DNA from: Bacillus sp. AFS059628
GTDB lineage: Bacteria > Bacillota > Bacilli > Bacillales > Bacillaceae_G
Assembly (NCBI RefSeq): GCF_002571225.1
Contig: NZ_NVEC01000049.1
Span: forward strand, 4,776 to 68,775
Length of the DNA: 64,000 nucleotides
Reading direction: 5' to 3'
A program made the position numbers and the translations under genes. The notes under the pieces were generated by a model. The model was not told where the DNA came from. It ran no database searches and saw only the letters and a list, made by a program, of their open reading frames with translations. This document shows, in pieces, positions 55,673 to 64,000 of this stretch (within the stretch, counting starts at the first letter, position 1; every line of letters begins with the position of its first letter).

Positions 55673-55704
55673 AAAGCACCTTAAGCGATATGAGGTGTTT
55701 TTTT
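55673..55704 (+). terminator. Terminator-like hairpin
   Basis: GCACCT / AGGTGT stem with an 11-nt loop, followed by TTTTTTT; about 125 bp beyond the endonuclease stop. Confidence 0.65.
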
Positions 55705-55816
55705 AATCCTTTTTTGAAATCTTACAATTCTGTAAGGTAACTGTAAGGTAGTTCGATGGTAACAAATTGCTAATCAACTATAATGAAGGTAACAACGATA
55801 AAACGAGGAGGAAGAA

Positions 55817-55921
55817 ATGATGAAAGGATTAATCGTAACGGGTTTAACGGTTGCTTTTGGATTTGTAGCGTATGAGAAATTAACATATGTAGTTGATGTT
55901 GTAAAACATTTAATCGCTTAG
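55817..55921 (+). CDS. 34-residue single-helix membrane protein
   Basis: MMKGLIVTGLTVAFGFVAYE followed by KLTYVVDVVKHLIA. One hydrophobic helix (~4-20) and an amphipathic C-terminal helix; strong GAGGAGG ribosome site 6-7 nt before ATG. No known family. The ribosome site and composition support translation; role unknown. Confidence 0.65.
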   Translation: MMKGLIVTGLTVAFGFVAYEKLTYVVDVVKHLIA

Positions 55922-55961
55922 TAAAAAACTGCCATGAGAGGGAAAGGGAATGAGTGAATGA

Positions 55962-56210
55962 ATGGAATGGTTATTTGGAATTATAGGTACTTGTAGTGTA
56001 GTGTTATTGTTCTTTGTCCCAAGTGGTATACTTAGTTCGACAACGAGTTTGTTCTTCTTAAGTTTGTTTGCTTGTACGATGCTTATTATTATGTTTTTAA
56101 TGAAGCGAAGTAAACCAATCTTCTATTTTAGCATGATTGTTATGGCAATTATTGTTCTCCAAATTATTACCCTTGTTATATACCCCACTATTATAAATGC
56201 TTTCCATTAA
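55962..56210 (+). CDS. Small three-helix membrane protein, unknown function
   Basis: 82 residues, three hydrophobic segments (~4-20, ~28-47, ~53-76) with basic residues KRSK between the second and third. A weak upstream GGGAAAGGG is the only ribosome-site candidate. It follows the 34-residue gene by 40 bp and may share its transcript. A hairpin terminator-like sequence (56218-56249) follows. No family recognised. Confidence 0.6.
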   Translation: MEWLFGIIGTCSVVLLFFVPSGILSSTTSLFFLSLFACTMLIIMFLMKRSKPIFYFSMIVMAIIVLQIITLVIYPTIINAFH

Positions 56211-56217
56211 TGATGAA

Positions 56218-56249
56218 TCCTCTGCTTGAATTGCTGAGGGTTTTTATTT
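56218..56249 (+). terminator. Terminator of the small membrane-protein genes
   Basis: CCTCTGC / GCTGAGG with one mismatch, followed by GTTTTTATTTG. Confidence 0.6.
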
Positions 56250-56407
56250 GCATATTTTTAATTTTGAGTAGGGATTTGCTTGTATTGAAATGTAAAAATT
56301 AAATATTTGTATATTTAAAACAAAGAGTTTTGGGATGTTGTGTTCTCATTACTCATTTGATATATTTACTTTAAAGATAATTAAAATCTAGAAAAAGAGG
56401 CGGACGT

Positions 56408-57406
56408 ATGGATAAAAAAGAAAATACGGTCGTATTGTTTCCGCAGTTATCAGAGCGATATATTGATGAAGGTTTTTTAGCGCTGAAAGAGCGGAAATTC
56501 GAAGATGCATTGCGCTGCTTTGAAATATTACGTCAGTATAATGCAGAAACGGAACAAACGGAACTCGCTTCTGTTATTTGTTTGTTGGAATTGAAACATA
56601 TGGAAGAAGCGAAAGACAAATGTGAACAGTTACTTGAAACGGGAGCTGTATTATTTGGTGATATTCTGGAAACATATGTGACGATTTTAGTTCAAACAAA
56701 TGATTATGAAGGTGTCATTGAAACCGTTGAAAAAGTTTTGCAAACGAAAGATGTAATGCCTGAGCAAAAAGAAAAATTAGCACAGCTCGCTTTATTTGCA
56801 GAAGGTATGTTAAATGAAGTAGATACGTCACTAGTCGATTCGAATTTTGAATTAGATGAGTTTACTAATGAAATGTTTGGAGAAAACTTTGGACAAAAGC
56901 TAAGAGCAATTCAGCAACTTTCGTTAAAAGACCTGGATTTTGCATTACCTATTTTAAAGAAATTTTTAATAGACGAAAAACAGCATCCTTATTTGAAAAC
57001 TTCTATTTTGTATAAAATGATAGAAAATCAAATAGAAGAAGAGATAGAGGTAGAAAAGTTTGGGAATACGATCAAGGTAATTCCAGCATTTACAGTTCAT
57101 AATGAGGAGCAATCCAATAACATTATACATATATTATCAAGTCGATTAGAACAAAAGTATCCTGATATATTTGATGCGATGGTTACATATTGGAAAGAAT
57201 TGCAAATTAGCGTTTTCCCATTCGCTCTATTAATGGATAAGGTGGAGATTTGGGCTGCTGTTTTAGAGAGAATTGGAAGAAAGCGTTTCGGATTGACTAT
57301 TGATGAAGAAGAGCTTATGACAGCGTATAATATTGAATTAGAAGAGTTTCATATTGCCTATCAATGGTTATTACGTGTTGAAAGAGAAGGATATTTGCCC
57401 GTATAA
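56408..57406 (+). CDS. ysoA: TPR-repeat protein YsoA
   Basis: 332 residues. Residues ~18-150 form tetratricopeptide repeats (EGFLALKERKFEDALRCFEILRQYN, LKHMEEAKDKCEQLLETG, DYEGVIETVEKVLQ); the C-terminal half has an extra helical domain. In B. subtilis ysoA lies directly before tig, as here. Cytoplasmic; function unknown. Confidence 0.9.
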   Translation: MDKKENTVVLFPQLSERYIDEGFLALKERKFEDALRCFEILRQYNAETEQTELASVICLLELKHMEEAKDKCEQLLETGAVLFGDILETYVTILVQTNDYEGVIETVEKVLQTKDVMPEQKEKLAQLALFAEGMLNEVDTSLVDSNFELDEFTNEMFGENFGQKLRAIQQLSLKDLDFALPILKKFLIDEKQHPYLKTSILYKMIENQIEEEIEVEKFGNTIKVIPAFTVHNEEQSNNIIHILSSRLEQKYPDIFDAMVTYWKELQISVFPFALLMDKVEIWAAVLERIGRKRFGLTIDEEELMTAYNIELEEFHIAYQWLLRVEREGYLPV

Positions 57407-57430
57407 TTATGAAAAAGAATCGTTCGGTTC

Positions 57431-57715
57431 TTGAAACGAGCATATTCTATGTTATAATGTAAGGGTTGCAAAAGGCAGAAATCTGCCTGTTTGTAAGAGA
57501 AGAGAAGTGTAATTCTCTTACTTAATATGTTTCATATTATTCTCGAACAAAATATACCGTAGTTGTCTTTTAGGCAATTAGTAGATTGGAACATTATATC
57601 TGAAAGCTTTTGCTAGAGGATTATTTGTACTTTTGTTATTTCAAAAAAGAGATAATGAAGATCTTAATCTATAGAGGTATGTGCATACATTATTATAGTT
57701 GGAGGGAAAGAATAA
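57431..57715 (+). promoter_or_regulatory. tig promoter and long structured leader
   Basis: TTGAAA (57431) - 16 bp - TATAAT (57453) gives a leader of about 250 nt before trigger factor. The leader carries two clear hairpins: GGCAG-AAAT-CTGCC (57474-57488) and GTAAGAGAA / TTCTCTTAC (57493-57521). No T run or known riboswitch follows. Confidence 0.6.
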
Positions 57716-58993
57716 ATGGCTGCAAAATGGGAAAAATTAGAAGGTAACGTAGGCGTTTTAACAATCGAAGTTGATGCTAAAGAAGTAAACAACTCTATCG
57801 ACGCTGCGTTCAAAAAAGTAGTAAAAACAATCAACGTACCAGGTTTCCGTAAAGGAAAAATGCCTCGTCCGTTATTCGAACAACGCTTTGGTATCGAATC
57901 TTTATACCAAGATGCTTTAGATATCATCTTACCAAAAGCATACGGTGAAGCGATCGATGAAGCTGGTATCTTCCCAGTTGCTCATCCTGAAATCGACATC
58001 GAGAAATTCGAAAAAAATGCTAACCTTATCTTCACTGCAAAAGTAACAGTGAAACCTGAAGTTAAATTAGGTGAGTACAAAGGTTTAGCAGTAGAAAAAG
58101 TTGAAACAACTGTAACTGACGAAGATGTAGAGAACGAATTAAAATCTTTACAAGAGCGTCAAGCTGAACTAGTTGTTAAAGAAGAAGGAACTGTTGAAAA
58201 CGGTGATACAGCTGTAATCGACTTCGAAGGTTTCGTTGATGGCGAAGCATTTGAAGGCGGAAAAGGCGAAAACTACTCTCTAGCAATCGGTTCTGGTACA
58301 TTCATCCCAGGTTTCGAAGAGCAAGTAATTGGTCTTAAATCTGGTGAGTCTAAAGACGTTGAAGTATCATTCCCAGAAGAGTACCACGCTGCTGAATTAG
58401 CTGGCAAACCAGCAACATTCAAAGTAACAGTTCATGAAATCAAAACAAAAGAACTTCCTGAGTTAAACGACGAGTTCGCTAAAGAAGCTGACGAAGCGGT
58501 TGCAACTCTTGATGAATTAAAAGCAAAACTTCGTACAAACTTAGAAGAAGGCAAAAAGCACGAAGCTGAGCACAAAGTACGTGACGAAGTAGTAGAATTA
58601 GCTGCTGCTAACGCTGAAATCGACATTCCAGAAGCTATGATCGACACTGAGTTAGATCGTATGGTTCGTGAATTCGAGCAACGTTTAAGCCAACAAGGTA
58701 TGAACCTTGAGCTTTACTACCAATTCACAGGTACTGATGCTGACAAGTTAAAAGAGCAAATGAAAGAAGACGCTCAAAAACGCGTACGAATCAACCTTGT
58801 TCTTGAAGCTATCATTGAAGCTGAAAACATCGAAGTTACTGAAGAAGAAGTAACTGCAGAAGTTGAAAAAATGGCTGAAATGTACGGTATGCCAGTAGAC
58901 GCTATCAAGCAAGCTCTTGGAAGCGTAGACGCTTTAGCTGAAGATCTTAAAGTGCGTAAAGCTGTAGATTTCTTAGTAGAAAACGCTGCATAA
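57716..58993 (+). CDS. tig: Trigger factor (ribosome-associated chaperone, peptidyl-prolyl isomerase)
   Basis: 425 residues. Ribosome-binding tail loop [17 protein letters not shown] (~43-60), central FKBP-type isomerase domain (~160-245; [32 protein letters not shown]), and a C-terminal helical chaperone domain. Codon use is strongly biased, as in highly expressed genes. GGAGGG precedes ATG. Confidence 0.97.
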   Translation: MAAKWEKLEGNVGVLTIEVDAKEVNNSIDAAFKKVVKTINVPGFRKGKMPRPLFEQRFGIESLYQDALDIILPKAYGEAIDEAGIFPVAHPEIDIEKFEKNANLIFTAKVTVKPEVKLGEYKGLAVEKVETTVTDEDVENELKSLQERQAELVVKEEGTVENGDTAVIDFEGFVDGEAFEGGKGENYSLAIGSGTFIPGFEEQVIGLKSGESKDVEVSFPEEYHAAELAGKPATFKVTVHEIKTKELPELNDEFAKEADEAVATLDELKAKLRTNLEEGKKHEAEHKVRDEVVELAAANAEIDIPEAMIDTELDRMVREFEQRLSQQGMNLELYYQFTGTDADKLKEQMKEDAQKRVRINLVLEAIIEAENIEVTEEEVTAEVEKMAEMYGMPVDAIKQALGSVDALAEDLKVRKAVDFLVENAA

Positions 58994-58999
58994 TAAAAT

Positions 59000-59031
59000 A
59001 ACAAGGCGCGATTTTAATCGTGCCTTGTTTT
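59000..59031 (+). terminator. tig terminator
   Basis: AACAAGGCGCGATT / AATCGTGCCTTGTT (one G-U) with a short loop and T tail. Confidence 0.85.
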
Positions 59032-59257
59032 ATAAATATAGAAATATATTTATAAAACTTTTCGATGAAGAAGGAAAACTTCCTTAATGAGTCGAATATA
59101 CATATTTCAAAAGTTTTAAAAACTTTTTATTTGTACATAACTAGTCATATTATTTGTATTTCTCGCCACGTAGTGACATAATATGTATTTACATACGATA
59201 CATTTATCGTGTACATACGAAGGCAAGAGGTTAGCACTTTGTAAGGGGTGTGAAAAT

Positions 59258-60517
59258 ATGTTTAAATTTAATGATGAAAAAGGGCAATTAAAATGTTCTT
59301 TTTGTGGTAAAACACAAACGCAAGTTCGAAAGTTAGTTGCAGGTCCAGGTGTTTACATTTGTGACGAGTGTATCGAACTTTGTACTGAAATTGTACAAGA
59401 GGAGCTTGCGAAAGACGAAGAAGTAGAATTCAAAGATGTACCGAAACCGGTAGAAATTCGTGAAATCTTAGATGAGTATGTCATCGGACAAGATAATGCG
59501 AAGAAAGCACTAGCGGTAGCGGTATATAACCATTACAAACGCATTAATTCTAACAGCAAAATTGATGATGTAGAATTAGCGAAGAGTAATATCGCACTTA
59601 TCGGGCCAACAGGTAGTGGTAAAACATTACTGGCACAAACGTTAGCGCGTATTTTAAATGTTCCATTTGCAATCGCGGACGCAACATCTTTAACTGAAGC
59701 TGGATATGTTGGGGAAGATGTAGAAAACATCTTACTAAAATTAATCCAAGCAGCTGATTATGATGTAGAGAAAGCGGAAAAAGGAATCATTTATATTGAT
59801 GAGATTGATAAAGTGGCACGTAAGTCCGAAAATCCATCAATTACACGTGATGTATCTGGTGAAGGTGTGCAGCAGGCACTTCTGAAAATTTTAGAAGGTA
59901 CTGTAGCAAGCGTTCCACCTCAAGGTGGTCGTAAGCATCCGCACCAAGAGTTTATTCAAATTGATACAACGAATATCTTATTCATCTGTGGTGGAGCGTT
60001 TGATGGCATCGAGCCAATTATTAAACGTCGTCTTGGTGAAAAAGTAATTGGTTTTGGTTCTGAGAAGAAAAATGCTGATGTAAATGAGAAGCATGTTTTA
60101 TCTCACGTATTACCAGAGGACCTTTTAAGATTTGGTTTAATTCCAGAGTTTATCGGTCGTCTTCCAGTTATTGCGAACCTAGAGCCACTTGATGAAGATG
60201 CTCTTGTTGATATTTTAACGAAACCGAAAAATGCACTTGTTAAGCAATTCCAAAAACTATTGGAGCTTGACGATGTTGAGTTAGAGTTTGAAGAAGGTGC
60301 ACTAATTGAAATTGCGAAAAAAGCAATTGAACGTAAAACAGGTGCTCGTGGACTTCGTTCTATTATTGAAGGCTTAATGCTTGAGGTAATGTTCGAGCTA
60401 CCATCTCGCAAAGATATCGAGAAGTGTATTCTTACAAAAGAAACAGTAGCTGATAATGCAGCGCCAAAATTGGTGTTACAAGACGGTACTGTACTTGATA
60501 CAAAAACATCTGCATAA
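59258..60517 (+). CDS. clpX: ClpXP unfoldase subunit ClpX
   Basis: 419 residues from ATG 59258, after AAGGGGTG; the frame back to 59183 is upstream leader. N-terminal zinc finger (CSFCGKTQ...CDECIELC, ~11-40), Walker [13 protein letters not shown], pore loop [11 protein letters not shown], Walker [10 protein letters not shown], sensor 2 [11 protein letters not shown], and an IGF-like ClpP loop ([10 protein letters not shown]). It unfolds substrates for ClpP. Confidence 0.97.
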
Positions 60518-60527
60518 TGCGAAGGAG

Positions 60528-60557
60528 AAACAGCAATTTTTATAATTGCTGTTTTTC
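60528..60557 (+). terminator. clpX terminator
   Basis: AAACAGCAATT / AATTGCTGTTT, then TTCTTT. Confidence 0.82.
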
Positions 60558-60562
60558 TTTAT

Positions 60563-60592
60563 GTTTAGCTATGTTCCTCCGCGGAAATACTA
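60563..60592 (+). promoter_or_regulatory. Sigma-F-type promoter of lonB
   Basis: GTTTA (60563-60567), 15 bp, then GGAAATACTA (60583-60592), which agrees with the sigma-F pattern (GYWTA, about 15-16 bp, GGNRANANTW) at every fixed position. B. subtilis lonB is known to be expressed in the forespore under sigma F. Confidence 0.78.
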
Positions 60593-60620
60593 AGAGATAA
60601 AACATTGCGGGAGGAAATAA

Positions 60621-62294
60621 ATGATGAGCTGGACAAATATATTTTTACTTGTTCAACTTGTTTTTGGTGTAATTGTCGGATTGTATTTTTGGCATTTACT
60701 TCGAAATCAGCGAACACAAAAAGTTTCAATTGATCGAGAATCAAAAAAAGAATTAGAACAGCTTCGTAAAATGCGCGAGATTTCTTTAACAGAGCCGCTT
60801 GCGGAAAAGGTGCGTCCTACATCCTTTTTAGATATTGTAGGGCAAGAGGACGGGATTAAGTCGTTAAAAGCGGCTCTTTGTGGTCCGAACCCGCAACATG
60901 TGATTATATATGGTCCGCCAGGTGTCGGAAAGACAGCGGCAGCACGTCTTGTATTAGAAGAAGCGAAACGAAATCCAAAATCTCCATTTCGCACAAATGC
61001 AACATTTATTGAACTGGATGCGACGACAGCAAGGTTTGACGAACGTGGTATTGCAGACCCTTTAATCGGTTCGGTACATGATCCAATTTATCAAGGTGCC
61101 GGTGCGATGGGGCAAGCAGGTATTCCACAACCGAAAAAAGGTGCGGTAACAGATGCACATGGTGGTATTTTGTTTATTGATGAGATAGGTGAACTACATC
61201 CGATTCAAATGAACAAAATGTTAAAAGTACTAGAAGATCGGAAAGTGTTTTTGGAAAGTGCATACTACAGTGAAGAGAATACGATGATTCCAACGTATAT
61301 ACATGACATTTTTCAAAAAGGTTTACCAGCCGATTTTCGCTTAGTTGGGGCGACGACACGTTCGCCAGAGGAGATCCCTCCTGCTATTCGGTCGCGTTGT
61401 TTAGAAGTGTTCTTTCGTGAGTTAGATACAGAAGAAATTCAAAAAGTAGCGAAGAATGCAGCTGACAAAGTGGAAATGCGAATCGGTGAAAATGGTATTG
61501 AAATGGTTGGGATGTATGCGAGAAATGGGCGAGAAGCAATTAATCTTGTACAAATCTCTGCAGGAATGGCAATAAATGAAGAACGCCCATTCATTAAAGA
61601 TGAAGATATAGAGTGGGTTGTTCACTCTAGTCAACTTACGCCGAAGTACGAAAAGCGCATTTATCCTATTCCGAGAATCGGTCTTGTAAATGGACTTGCT
61701 GTATACGGACCAAATACAGGTGCATTATTAGAAATTGAAGTAACAGCAATCAAGGCGAAAGATAAAGGATCGGTAAATGTTACCGGAATTGTTGAAGAGG
61801 AAAGTATTGGAAGTCAAACGAAATCAATTCGCCGTAAAAGTATGGCGAAAGGTTCTGTAGATAATGTATTAACAGTACTTCGTTCTCTAGATGTATTGCC
61901 AGAAGGGTACGATATACATATTAATTTTCCGGGTGGTATACCGATTGATGGGCCTTCGGCAGGTATTGCGATGGCAACAGGTGTGTATTCAGCGGTGCAT
62001 CGTACGTATGTGAATAATGAAGTAGCGATGACTGGTGAGATTAGTATACACGGGGAAGTGAAACCTATTGGTGGTGTGTACGCGAAAATAAAAGCTGCGA
62101 AAAAGGCGGGAGCTAAGAAAGTTATCATTCCTGCTGAAAACATGCAACCGTTTTTGTATACAATAAAGGGAATTGAAATCATTCCTGTTCGTAAGTTAAA
62201 AGAAGTATTTGAGCTAACATTTATGCAAGAAAATATACATCGAGAGCTTGATATACATACTGCTGTGGACGAGACAGATGCACAATCAATGTGA
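60621..62294 (+). CDS. lonB: Forespore ATP-dependent protease LonB
   Basis: 557 residues. N-terminal membrane helix (~4-22), AAA+ domain with Walker A GPPGVGKTAAA and Walker B GGILFIDEIGELHP, arginine region RSRCLEVFFRELD, and the C-terminal Lon protease domain with catalytic Ser in DGPSAGIAMATG and Lys in AKKAGAKKVIIP. It lacks the long N-terminal domain of LonA. GGGAGG precedes ATG (60621 or 60624). Confidence 0.95.
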   Translation: MMSWTNIFLLVQLVFGVIVGLYFWHLLRNQRTQKVSIDRESKKELEQLRKMREISLTEPLAEKVRPTSFLDIVGQEDGIKSLKAALCGPNPQHVIIYGPPGVGKTAAARLVLEEAKRNPKSPFRTNATFIELDATTARFDERGIADPLIGSVHDPIYQGAGAMGQAGIPQPKKGAVTDAHGGILFIDEIGELHPIQMNKMLKVLEDRKVFLESAYYSEENTMIPTYIHDIFQKGLPADFRLVGATTRSPEEIPPAIRSRCLEVFFRELDTEEIQKVAKNAADKVEMRIGENGIEMVGMYARNGREAINLVQISAGMAINEERPFIKDEDIEWVVHSSQLTPKYEKRIYPIPRIGLVNGLAVYGPNTGALLEIEVTAIKAKDKGSVNVTGIVEEESIGSQTKSIRRKSMAKGSVDNVLTVLRSLDVLPEGYDIHINFPGGIPIDGPSAGIAMATGVYSAVHRTYVNNEVAMTGEISIHGEVKPIGGVYAKIKAAKKAGAKKVIIPAENMQPFLYTIKGIEIIPVRKLKEVFELTFMQENIHRELDIHTAVDETDAQSM

Positions 62295-62319
62295 GAATGT
62301 ACGATAATAAAATTTGCCA

Positions 62320-62359
62320 GACTTCGTTTAAGTTTGTATGCTTAAGCGGAGTCTTTTTT
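62320..62359 (+). terminator. lonB terminator
   Basis: GACTTCGTTTAAG / CTTAAGCGGAGTC (13 pairs including G-U), followed by TTTTTT. Confidence 0.85.
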
Positions 62360-62478
62360 CCTTTTTATAAAGGAGAAAAAACGTGGGATTTACAATTGCG
62401 GAAAATCTCTGCAATTGCATCTAGATGTATTGTAATATAAAATAGTTGAACAGGAGTTTAATTTATTATGGAGGTGCT

Positions 62479-64000
62479 ATGTCTAGTATGAATACGAATG
62501 AAAGAATCGTGCCCCTCCTACCATTAAGAGGCGTTCTCGTATATCCAACGATGGTTCTGCATCTTGATGTAGGACGTGATAAATCGATACAAGCACTAGA
62601 GCAGGCGGCAATGGATGAAAATATTATCTTTTTAGCAATGCAAAAAGAAATGAATATCGATGATCCGAAAGAAGATGACATATATAGTGTAGGTACAGTG
62701 GCGAAAGTGAAGCAAATGTTAAAATTGCCAAACGGTACGCTTCGTGTCCTTGTAGAAGGTTTACATAGAGCAGAAGTAGTAGAATTTATAGAAGAAGAAA
62801 ATGTAGTACAAGTTTCTATTAAAACGGTAACGGAAGAAGTGGAAGCTGATTTAGAAGAGAAAGCTCTTATGCGTACATTACTAGAGCATTTCGAACAATA
62901 TATTAAAGTTTCGAAAAAAGTTTCAAATGAAACATTTGCAACGGTAGCTGATGTAGAAGAGCCAGGAAGATTAGCTGATTTAATTGCTTCTCACTTGCCA
63001 ATTAAAACGAAGCAGAAACAAGAGATTTTAGAGATTATATCTGTGAAAGAACGATTACATACACTTATTTCAATTATTCAAGATGAACAAGAATTACTTA
63101 GTTTAGAAAAGAAAATTGGACAAAAAGTGAAACGTTCAATGGAGCGCACGCAAAAAGAATATTTCTTACGTGAGCAAATGAAGGCGATTCAAACTGAACT
63201 TGGCGATAAAGAAGGTAAGGGCGGGGAAGTTGAAGAGCTTCGTGAGAAAATTGAACAGTCGGGAATGCCTGAAGAAACAATGAAGGCTGCACAGAAAGAA
63301 TTAGATCGTTATGAAAAGTTACCAGCAAGTTCTGCGGAGAGCGGTGTAATTCGCAATTATATTGATTGGTTATTAGCACTTCCGTGGACAGAAGCAACGG
63401 AAGATATGATTGATCTTGCTCATTCGGAAGAGATTTTAAACAAAGATCATTACGGTCTTGAGAAAGTGAAAGAGCGCGTACTTGAGTATTTAGCGGTACA
63501 GAAGTTAACGAATTCATTAAAAGGACCTATCCTTTGTTTAGTAGGCCCTCCTGGGGTCGGAAAAACTTCGTTAGCGCGTTCAATTGCAACATCATTAAAT
63601 CGTAATTTTGTCCGTGTATCCCTTGGTGGTGTACGTGATGAATCTGAAATTCGTGGTCATCGCCGTACGTACGTTGGAGCAATGCCAGGACGCATTATTC
63701 AAGGTATGAAAAAGGCGAAATCAGTTAATCCGGTCTTTTTATTAGATGAGATTGATAAAATGTCTAACGATTTCCGTGGAGATCCATCAGCAGCATTACT
63801 TGAAGTGTTAGATCCAGAACAAAACCATAACTTCAGTGATCATTACATTGAAGAACCATATGATCTATCGAAGGTTATGTTTGTAGCAACTGCAAATACA
63901 CTTTCAAGTATTCCAGGTCCATTGCTTGACCGTATGGAAATTATTTCGATTGCCGGTTATACTGAACTTGAAAAAGTACACATTGCCCGTGAACATTTAT
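62479..64000 (+). CDS. lonA: ATP-dependent protease LonA (partial, runs off the window)
   Basis: 507 codons seen, starting MSSMNTNERIVPLLPLRGVLVYP; GGAGG lies 4 nt before ATG 62479 (ATG 62488 is an alternative). N-terminal LAN substrate-binding domain (~10-200), coiled linker (VKRSMERTQKEYFLREQMKAIQ), AAA+ domain with Walker A GPPGVGKTSLARSIA and Walker B VFLLDEIDKM. The window ends in the AAA+ lid (GYTELEKVHIAREHL), so the Ser-Lys protease domain is not seen. Confidence 0.95.
   Translation, partial: MSSMNTNERIVPLLPLRGVLVYPTMVLHLDVGRDKSIQALEQAAMDENIIFLAMQKEMNIDDPKEDDIYSVGTVAKVKQMLKLPNGTLRVLVEGLHRAEVVEFIEEENVVQVSIKTVTEEVEADLEEKALMRTLLEHFEQYIKVSKKVSNETFATVADVEEPGRLADLIASHLPIKTKQKQEILEIISVKERLHTLISIIQDEQELLSLEKKIGQKVKRSMERTQKEYFLREQMKAIQTELGDKEGKGGEVEELREKIEQSGMPEETMKAAQKELDRYEKLPASSAESGVIRNYIDWLLALPWTEATEDMIDLAHSEEILNKDHYGLEKVKERVLEYLAVQKLTNSLKGPILCLVGPPGVGKTSLARSIATSLNRNFVRVSLGGVRDESEIRGHRRTYVGAMPGRIIQGMKKAKSVNPVFLLDEIDKMSNDFRGDPSAALLEVLDPEQNHNFSDHYIEEPYDLSKVMFVATANTLSSIPGPLLDRMEIISIAGYTELEKVHIAREHL

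Overview
The window is low-GC Firmicute chromosome and almost certainly belongs to the Bacillus cereus group. The gene order yslB-sdhCAB-ysmA ... gerE ... racE-gerM-rph-ysnA-ysnB ... ysoA-tig-clpX-lonB-lonA is the backbone known from Bacillus. The spore genes (gerE, gerM, lonB), a collagen-like surface protein, an IsdG haem oxygenase of the B. anthracis/cereus type and many strong AAGGAGG ribosome sites all agree. No database search was possible; calls rest on motifs, family knowledge and context.

Layout. 1-9.5 kb: Fur-controlled isdG, a cation/proton antiporter, an RlmI-type rRNA methyltransferase, YwbE with a small basic protein, then a two-component system followed by an ABC-2 exporter cluster (ATPase, two permeases, two accessory proteins). 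Three direct repeats spaced 11 bp sit in front of the ABC operon and suggest activation by the response regulator. 9.5-17.1 kb: a Tn554-family transposon (tnpA-tnpB-tnpC, two tyrosine recombinases plus a small coiled-coil protein) carrying an unrecognised three-gene operon that includes a membrane protein. The element lies between a YfjL-like gene with an apparent frameshift and a DinB-family gene, with a 15-bp inverted repeat near each end. 17.6-19 kb: a decayed FecCD permease and a collagen-like protein. 19-24.1 kb: the fatty-acid degradation operon lcfA-fadR-fadB-etfB-etfA with two FadR-type operators. 24.3-31.2 kb: trxA, uvrC, yslB, sdhCAB, ysmA.

31.2-43.3 kb holds accessory genes placed between ysmA and gerE, which are adjacent in B. 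subtilis: an M15 carboxypeptidase, motAB, an e(P4)-type phosphatase, a NatAB/YhaQP-like exporter behind a perfect 39-bp palindromic operator, an Rrf2 regulator, an aquaporin, a DMT transporter divergent from an XRE-cupin regulator, a PspC protein, and an amidohydrolase with an NCS2 permease. 43.4-51.8 kb: gerE with a sigma-K-like promoter, a DJ-1/PfpI-TetR-DJ-1/PfpI-MFS cluster, then racE, gerM, rph, ysnA, ysnB.

51.9-55.6 kb is a recombination-prone tRNA locus: tRNA-Gly and tRNA-Arg, a WXG100-type nuclease toxin with its DUF6572 immunity protein, two extra copies of the tRNA-Arg 3' end, a duplicated tail of the immunity gene, a PH-domain protein and a truncated PD-(D/E)XK intron-type endonuclease. 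55.8-64 kb is protein quality control: ysoA, tig, clpX, lonB with a near-perfect sigma-F promoter, and lonA running off the window.

The best candidates for something undescribed are the three-gene cargo of the Tn554-like element (10235-13044) and the layered toxin/immunity cassettes bounded by tRNA-Arg 3'-end copies (52014-54488).
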